Shown here: piece by piece, positions 60,175 through 64,000 of the stretch
How positions within the stretch are numbered: the first letter of the stretch is position 1
Layout of the letters: the number at the start of each line of letters is the position of its first letter
From: Williamsia sp.
Lineage (GTDB): Bacteria; Bacteroidota; Bacteroidia; Chitinophagales; Chitinophagaceae
Reading direction: 5' to 3'
NCBI GenBank assembly: GCA_015069695.1
Contig: JADCRZ010000018.1
Span: 62,001 to 126,000 of the forward strand
Length of the DNA: 64,000 bases
Notes under the pieces: model-generated
Database searches by the model: none
What the model was told of the DNA's origin: nothing
The model's input: only the letters and a program-made list of their open reading frames with translations
Made by a program: the position numbers and the translations under genes

Positions 60175-61446
60175 TTAGTCAGGTTGATTGTTTAAAAATA
60201 GCTTGTTTCCGTTTACAATCCCTGCTATTCTTCCTTTCATGGCACGACCGATGAAGGGTGAATTGGCTGATTTGGAACGGATGTTTCCGCCATACAGGAA
60301 ATCGGCTGTGGGATTGAACAGGGTCAGCTGCGCAGGCTCACCTGTTGCTATCCTGCCGGGTTTGATGCCAAATATAGCTGCCGGATTGGTAGAAAGCAGT
60401 TCCACCCATCTTTCTTCGCTGAGGCCGGGCAGGGCTGCTTTTAAGACGGGGTAGCAGGTTTCCAGTCCGGTCATTCCCGGACGGGCATATTCGAATTCGA
60501 TTATTTTGCTGTCATAATCCTGCGGCAAGTGATGGGTGGCAATGCAATCGATGACGCCGTCTACTACTGCCTGCCGCAGGGCCATCATGTCTTCCCGGCT
60601 GCGCAAGGGCGGGTTTACTTTTAAATGGGTATCATAGTCCTGCAGGTCTTCATCACAAAAGAAAAGATGGTAAGGCGTTACAGAGCAGCTCACCTGCAGT
60701 CCGGCCTGCTTTGCCTCCCGGATATAGGGCAGCGAAAGGGCAGAGCTGATAGCTGTAAAATGCAGGCGTGATCCGGTATATTCCAGCAGCCGGATGTCGC
60801 GGGCCACGAGCAGCTCTTCGGACAGCGCCGGCTTACCGGGCAACCCGAGTTGGGTAGAGACAATGCCTTCGTGCATCAGTCCGTGCGGCACAAGGCTTTT
60901 ATCGTCGGGCAGCTGGATGATGACACCGTGAAAAGGCTTTACATATTGGAGGGCTTTGAGCAGGATGCCGGCCGATTGCACCGGATGGGTACCGTCCGTA
61001 AAAGCAACGGCTCCACTGCCTTGCATGTCATACATTTCAGCCAGCTCTTTTCCTTCAGCACCTTTTGTAATGGCACCCAGGGGCAAAACGTTTACCGGGA
61101 GCTGGGCAGAGCGTTGCACGATGTATTCAACCTGTATCCGGTTATCAATGGCGGGTTTGGTATTGGGTATGATCATAACAGAAACAAAGCCCCCTGCAGC
61201 CGCTGCTTGCGCCCCGGTTTGCAAAGTTTCTTTGTGTTCGTAGCCCGGATCGCCAAAATCAGCAAAGGAGTCTATCCATCCGGGAGACACACAGAGCCCG
61301 TCTTCCCTGATGACGGTATCAGCGGGTTCTTCTATCCGGTCGTTGATAACCTGGATGGTACCATTGTGGATCAGAATATCTTTTTTGGATTGATGGAAGG
61401 GGGAAGCGGGGTCAATGATAGCGGCCTGTTGTAGTAGAACCTTCAT
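60175..61446 (-). CDS. Dihydroorotase-like amidohydrolase lacking key catalytic residues
   Basis: The 423-residue protein has the full class I dihydroorotase fold (VSPGWIDSFADFGDPGYEHKETL..., VNPPLRSREDMMALRQAV, FEYARPGMTGLETCYPVL). The metal-binding HxH near residue 60 reads FAD, and the catalytic Asp region DHAPH reads HHLPQ. It therefore resembles the inactive PyrC-prime partners that support aspartate transcarbamoylase in other bacteria rather than an active enzyme. It heads the operon whose later genes make glycan precursors. A near-consensus minus-strand TACCTTCG box lies at 61462-61469. Confidence 0.85.
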   Translation of the reverse strand: MKVLLQQAAIIDPASPFHQSKKDILIHNGTIQVINDRIEEPADTVIREDGLCVSPGWIDSFADFGDPGYEHKETLQTGAQAAAAGGFVSVMIIPNTKPAIDNRIQVEYIVQRSAQLPVNVLPLGAITKGAEGKELAEMYDMQGSGAVAFTDGTHPVQSAGILLKALQYVKPFHGVIIQLPDDKSLVPHGLMHEGIVSTQLGLPGKPALSEELLVARDIRLLEYTGSRLHFTAISSALSLPYIREAKQAGLQVSCSVTPYHLFFCDEDLQDYDTHLKVNPPLRSREDMMALRQAVVDGVIDCIATHHLPQDYDSKIIEFEYARPGMTGLETCYPVLKAALPGLSEERWVELLSTNPAAIFGIKPGRIATGEPAQLTLFNPTADFLYGGNIRSKSANSPFIGRAMKGRIAGIVNGNKLFLNNQPD

Positions 61447-61589
61447 GCTTTGTTAGATGAGCGAAGGTAAGTTGGTTGATGGATTTTTTAAAATTCAAAT
61501 TTTCCATTACTTTTACGGCCCTTTTGAAGGAGAGACCATTTCTGGAAAAGGAAACTACCCGGTGTTTTCAGACCAGGCAGTTGTAAGAT

Positions 61590-61664
61590 CGGGGCGTAGC
61601 GCAGCCCGGCTAGCGCATCAGCATGGGGTGCTGGGGGTCGCTGGTTCGAATCCAGTCGCCCCGA
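61590..61664 (+). tRNA. tRNA-Pro (GGG)
   Basis: The cloverleaf folds completely: acceptor CGGGGCG/CGCCCCG, D arm GCGC...GCGC, anticodon stem TCAGC/GCTGG with loop ATGGGGT (anticodon GGG), and T arm GCTGG-TTCGAAT-CCAGT. The discriminator is A and CCA is not encoded. The 3' end marks the boundary to an AT-richer region. Confidence 0.93.
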
Positions 61665-61692
61665 CAATTAGAGTTGATTTTCAGGTTTTTAT

Positions 61693-61731
61693 GAGCTGTT
61701 CGGACATAGTTCGGACAGCTCTATTATTTTT
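61693..61731 (+). terminator. Terminator of tRNA-Pro, containing a direct repeat
   Basis: GAGCTGTTCGGA (61693-61704) pairs with TTCGGACAGCTC (61710-61721) with two wobbles, followed by TATTATTTTT. The nine-mer GTTCGGACA occurs twice (61698-61706 and 61709-61717) inside it, so it could also serve as recombinase binding sites next to the tRNA. Confidence 0.65.
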
Positions 61732-61859
61732 AAATATTATGGTTGATGCTTTCAATAATATCGATATTTAAGTTAAGGTAAGATAGTAAAAGATAAGGGA
61801 AGGCATATTATCACCCAACTAGTGTCAAACCAGATGTTGGCTGCGGAGCATATTAATGA

Positions 61860-62270
61860 TTAAGCATTTGCCTTGTTTTTCCAAGTTTTCATGTACACTT
61901 GGGGAAAATATTTATCTCGGATTTTCAAATCTATCCTCAAGGATTTTACAAGCTCTGTTAAAAACTCGTCGCATAGACTAGTATCCTTCCCAGCTATTTC
62001 TTTTTCAAACTGGAGCATTTTGTTTATGACATCTTCACTCGCAATTAGGAGAAGTTTATCTCTAGCAAGAACATAATTCTTAATAGAGTCGTTGTTGTCA
62101 TTGTCTGCTAAAAGATAATGTAAGGCTTCAATAAATGTAATGTAATGATCTTCCTTCAATTTTCTTGTCTGCAATATAACACTATTACGATTTGCGAGCC
62201 ATGCTCCTATTAATGATACGGAAATTGCTGTAAAAGTTCCTATTATTGAAATCAACAAGGCAGTAGTCAT
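61860..62270 (-). CDS. Small membrane-anchored protein of unknown function
   Basis: The 136-residue protein has one N-terminal helix (LLISIIGTFTAISVSLIGAWLA) followed by a helical cytoplasmic part rich in Lys, Asp and Leu (RKLKEDHYITFIEALHYLLADNDN, DKLLLIASEDVINKMLQFEKEIAG). No family is recognised. The layout, one helix plus a small helical domain, is frequent in accessory and defence regions. It is the last gene of the minus-strand stack, 84 bases after the 62355 gene, and shares its AT-rich composition. Confidence 0.7.
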   Translation of the reverse strand: MTTALLISIIGTFTAISVSLIGAWLANRNSVILQTRKLKEDHYITFIEALHYLLADNDNNDSIKNYVLARDKLLLIASEDVINKMLQFEKEIAGKDTSLCDEFLTELVKSLRIDLKIRDKYFPQVYMKTWKNKANA

Positions 62271-62354
62271 ATGAAAATGATAATGCGTGCCATAAATTTA
62301 AAAAAAGCAGCTAATAGCAATATACAGGGTGCCAATGCACTGTTGTCTACCGTT

Positions 62355-62900
62355 TTATTGTCGATTTCCTGCTATAAAACTTTCAAAGCCAAAATTGGAA
62401 GTCAGTCCAACAAACACTCCTTTATGTTCTAAATAGAGTTCATCCATTTCGTACAAGTCGATAGGGGCCAGGGTTACAAAGCCAAAGGTTTTATTGGGAA
62501 TAAGTTTATCTGCATTGCCGACATATTTTAAATTTCTATGTAAAGGTCGTTTTGGGCTCTTAAACACTAAAGACAAGTAATACTGCCAATTATAAAAATT
62601 ATCTGCATCTGCCTCAAAGGCCACTTGATACTTTGTTTCAGGAACATTAAACACAAATTCTGGAAAATTTACTTTGGCCTCAAGTTCCATATAACGTTCA
62701 TTTAACAAAAATGGGAAATAGAACTTATAACTCTCTACATAATTAAAAACATCTATTGGGTGAGCAAAAGGCTCTATGATAGGAACAGTAAAAAGAATTG
62801 ATTGACTTGTAAAGTTCTCTTGCTCAGAAGTAAACATTAGTCCAGTATTACCTTGAGAGTTTTGCCCATAAGTCATCTGATATATAGGTATTCGAGTCAT
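62355..62900 (-). CDS. Unknown 181-residue protein, partner of the ART-like gene
   Basis: A soluble protein without signal, rich in aromatic residues (FNYVESYKFYFPFLLNERYMELEAKVNFPEFVFNVP, NFYNWQYYLSLVFKSPKRPLHRNLKYVG). It looks like a mixed alpha/beta single domain. I recognise no family or catalytic motif. Its ATG overlaps the stop of the upstream ART-like gene (ATGA, 62897-62900), so the two are made together. If the upstream protein is a toxin, this would be its natural immunity or antitoxin candidate; that is inference from position only. Confidence 0.7.
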   Translation of the reverse strand: MTRIPIYQMTYGQNSQGNTGLMFTSEQENFTSQSILFTVPIIEPFAHPIDVFNYVESYKFYFPFLLNERYMELEAKVNFPEFVFNVPETKYQVAFEADADNFYNWQYYLSLVFKSPKRPLHRNLKYVGNADKLIPNKTFGFVTLAPIDLYEMDELYLEHKGVFVGLTSNFGFESFIAGNRQ

Positions 62901-63307
62901 TGTAAAATCTGTTTATTTGAGTCATGATTTAAAACATTCTCCGCAGCTAACGATTCAAACTTGTATTGATACGAAAAGTCAACTGTGGCGAATGGAGAAC
63001 ACACGACATCAACATTAAAAAGGTGGCTAAATGTTTTCTTTCTTTTTAGTAAACTTTTCCAAAATTGTATAAGATAGCTTTTTCTATGTAAAGTTTTTAT
63101 ATTGAGAGTTATATATTTAGTATCATCAATATCAATCTTAACAACTTTTCCGTTTGAGTTGAATTTCCCCTTTGCTAACGATGCTGCAAGTGAAATATTT
63201 TCACCTGCATAGAAACCTCTGCCTAATTCGCCACCGCCAAGAGTCACGTCAACTTTTGATACAACTGCAGTTGCTGAAGCCTGATTTGTTCCGTGATAAA
63301 CTATCAT
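62897..63307 (-). CDS. Candidate ADP-ribosyltransferase-fold (PARP/DUF3990-like) protein
   Basis: The ATG at 63307 gives 136 residues beginning MIVYHGTNQAS; the longer frame from 63397 adds a leader unlike the family. HGT at residues 5-7 and GRGFYAGENISLAASLAKGK at 29-48 match the NAD-binding His and the G-x-G-[IF]-Y segment of PARP/ART proteins. VVKIDIDD and DVVCSPFATVDFSYQYKFES follow, where a third active-site residue would lie. DUF3990-type proteins with this start occur in toxin-like pairs. Activity is not shown; the match is by eye and no macrodomain antitoxin is nearby. Confidence 0.6.
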   Translation of the reverse strand: MIVYHGTNQASATAVVSKVDVTLGGGELGRGFYAGENISLAASLAKGKFNSNGKVVKIDIDDTKYITLNIKTLHRKSYLIQFWKSLLKRKKTFSHLFNVDVVCSPFATVDFSYQYKFESLAAENVLNHDSNKQILQ

Positions 63308-63479
63308 TGTAATATAACTTAAAAAATGACAGGCAATAGGTACCAGCTTTGGGCAGACGGAACCGTAGGTGTCATGTTCGCCGAAATTGCAGCTCAATTT
63401 ACAGAAAAAGTTCTTTGCTATTTCTCCTACTCGGCCCTATTCATCTAGTGAAACTACTGTTGCCCCCTTGTTAATCTGT

Positions 63480-63584
63480 CTACTGTTCATCTGTTCGCCC
63501 CACTTGTCTAAAGCGGAATATTGTGCGCTGCATCGTTGCTTGTTTACTCTTCAAAAATGTTTCAACATAAATAGTTATTGTCAT
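63480..63584 (-). CDS. Very small ORF in the accessory stack
   Basis: A 34-codon ORF (MTITIYVETFLKSK...) is preceded at a suitable distance by AAGGTTAAACG and begins 17 bases after the stop of the preceding ORF. Directly after it, in the frame of the ART-like gene, comes a 17-codon ORF (MNSRQINKGATVVSLDE) that ends in TAG. These may be a small antitoxin-like peptide or remnants of a longer gene broken by stops. No family is recognised. Confidence 0.35.
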   Translation of the reverse strand: MTITIYVETFLKSKQATMQRTIFRFRQVGRTDEQ

Positions 63585-63600
63585 CGTTTAACCTTATATT

Positions 63601-63811
63601 TCATATTGTCGATAGTCCATTTAAATATTGAAAACGCAGTGTTCGCCGCTCACATAAAACTTCATCATCGACTGCACCCTCTTCGACTATTGTTACTGTA
63701 CATTCTATTGCTGATTTAATCTTTTTATCAATCTGATATAACTCTGGACCTCTGTCATGTGAAACAGGTGGAAAGAAATGGCGTACAATCTGTTCTGGAG
63801 AATTTATCCAT
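63601..63811 (-). pseudogene. Small gene with a one-base frameshift at its start codon
   Basis: On the minus strand the frame ending at 63601 reads ..NSPEQIVRHFFPPVSHDR.. and ..LYQIDKKIKSAIECTVTIVEEG.., strongly protein-like over 69 codons, but no start codon lies in frame after the stop at 63813-63811. The ATG at 63811-63809 is one base out of frame. Removing one of the two G residues (63808-63809) gives MINSPEQIVRHFFPP and an intact 69-residue protein. It is either a fresh frameshift, a sequencing or assembly error, or a gene using a non-ATG start such as ATA. Confidence 0.5.
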
Positions 63812-64000
63812 TAGGCTCCAGCTGCCGTTGCTGATTAAATAAGCAAAAGTTCATTTTTTATTCTGTTGCTCGGCATTTTACGTCCGTCGAAACTAAAGAT
63901 AAGTAGCGATCAAAAGCCGCTATTATATTTGTTGTCCCGCCATATTCCAATGCAATGTTAGCTGTAGTGCGATTGCAGTTTTACCCCGATTAACAGATTA
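63812..64000. other. AT-rich non-coding edge with an inverted-repeat-like motif
   Basis: No gene is supported. The segment ATATTCCAATGCAATGTTAGCTG (63941 to about 63963) on the minus strand reads as CAGCTAACATTGCATTGG followed by AATATGGCGGG. A partly similar segment occurs at about 62308-62340 (AGCTAATAGCAATATAC..GCCAATGCACTGTTG). Such GCTAAC/GGCGGG-type motifs between small genes are reminiscent of cassette boundaries, but I cannot establish this. Confidence 0.3.

Noticed and set aside
61457-61771. A 104-codon plus-strand frame across tRNA-Pro
   Set aside because: It reads through the tRNA and its terminator; frames over tRNA genes are a frequent false call.
63369-63719. A 116-codon plus-strand frame in the accessory region
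   Set aside because: The translation is low-quality (Cys, His and Leu runs) and it is antisense to the better-supported minus-strand ORFs at 63480-63811.

Overview
The window is a chromosomal stretch from a Bacteroidota bacterium, most likely of the Chitinophagaceae or a close relative. The grounds are a C-terminal type IX secretion sorting domain, two outer-membrane beta-barrel receptors with carboxypeptidase-regulatory N-termini, a eukaryotic-type citrate synthase, a DUF4199 protein, a YajQ and bacilliredoxin pair, and promoters of the TAnnTTTG type. The assignment below family level is inference. No complete mobile element, CRISPR array or rRNA is visible.

Layout. 1-9.7 kb: the start of a secreted protein leaving the left edge, a tricorn-like protease, a GH127 glycosidase, a DUF1223 protein, a small lipoprotein and an acyl-CoA thioesterase. 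9.7-25.6 kb: an outer-membrane beta-barrel protein, a FAD-Rieske oxidoreductase, tRNA-Gln, an atypical NRAMP transporter, citrate synthase, LptF/G, an M1 peptidase, tgt, a glycosyltransferase overlapping rsmG, and two paralogous secreted proteins of unknown function. 25.7-30.8 kb: the thrS-infC-rpmI-rplT translation cluster, interrupted by a subtilase lipoprotein. 30.9-42.8 kb: a short arginine decarboxylase, stress proteins (Hsp20, bacilliredoxin), lgt, a second beta-barrel receptor, yajQ, L31, a GlmU-like protein with tpiA, and a hemerythrin-like protein. 43-50 kb: a beta-helix T9SS cargo, then a surface-polymer group (membrane phosphatase/sulfatase-fold protein, flippase, GT4). 50-55.5 kb: acyl-CoA-binding protein, lepA, a lactonase-like propeller, an unknown secreted protein and an SRPBCC protein. 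55.6-61.4 kb: a seven-gene minus-strand operon running from a dihydroorotase-like protein through DUF4199, GT2 and GT4 to gmhA, hddC-like and gmhB-like genes, which points to a nucleotide-heptose-containing glycan.

Beyond tRNA-Pro (61.6 kb) the sequence becomes visibly AT-richer and unlike the rest. It holds a compact minus-strand stack of small genes: a frameshifted 69-residue ORF, a 34-residue ORF, a PARP/ART-like candidate overlapping an unknown 181-residue protein by 4 bases, and a membrane-anchored small protein. This is the best candidate here for an undescribed system (toxin with a cognate partner on a tRNA-associated island), but it rests on motif reading only.

Several ordinary-looking enzymes lack hallmark residues: the dihydroorotase-like protein (no HxH and no catalytic Asp), the HddC-like protein (signature Lys replaced by Ala), the GmhB-like protein (no full zinc loop), Tgt (no CxCxxC) and the NRAMP protein (no DPGN or MPH). 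Convergent gene pairs are separated by unusually long, near-perfect hairpins.
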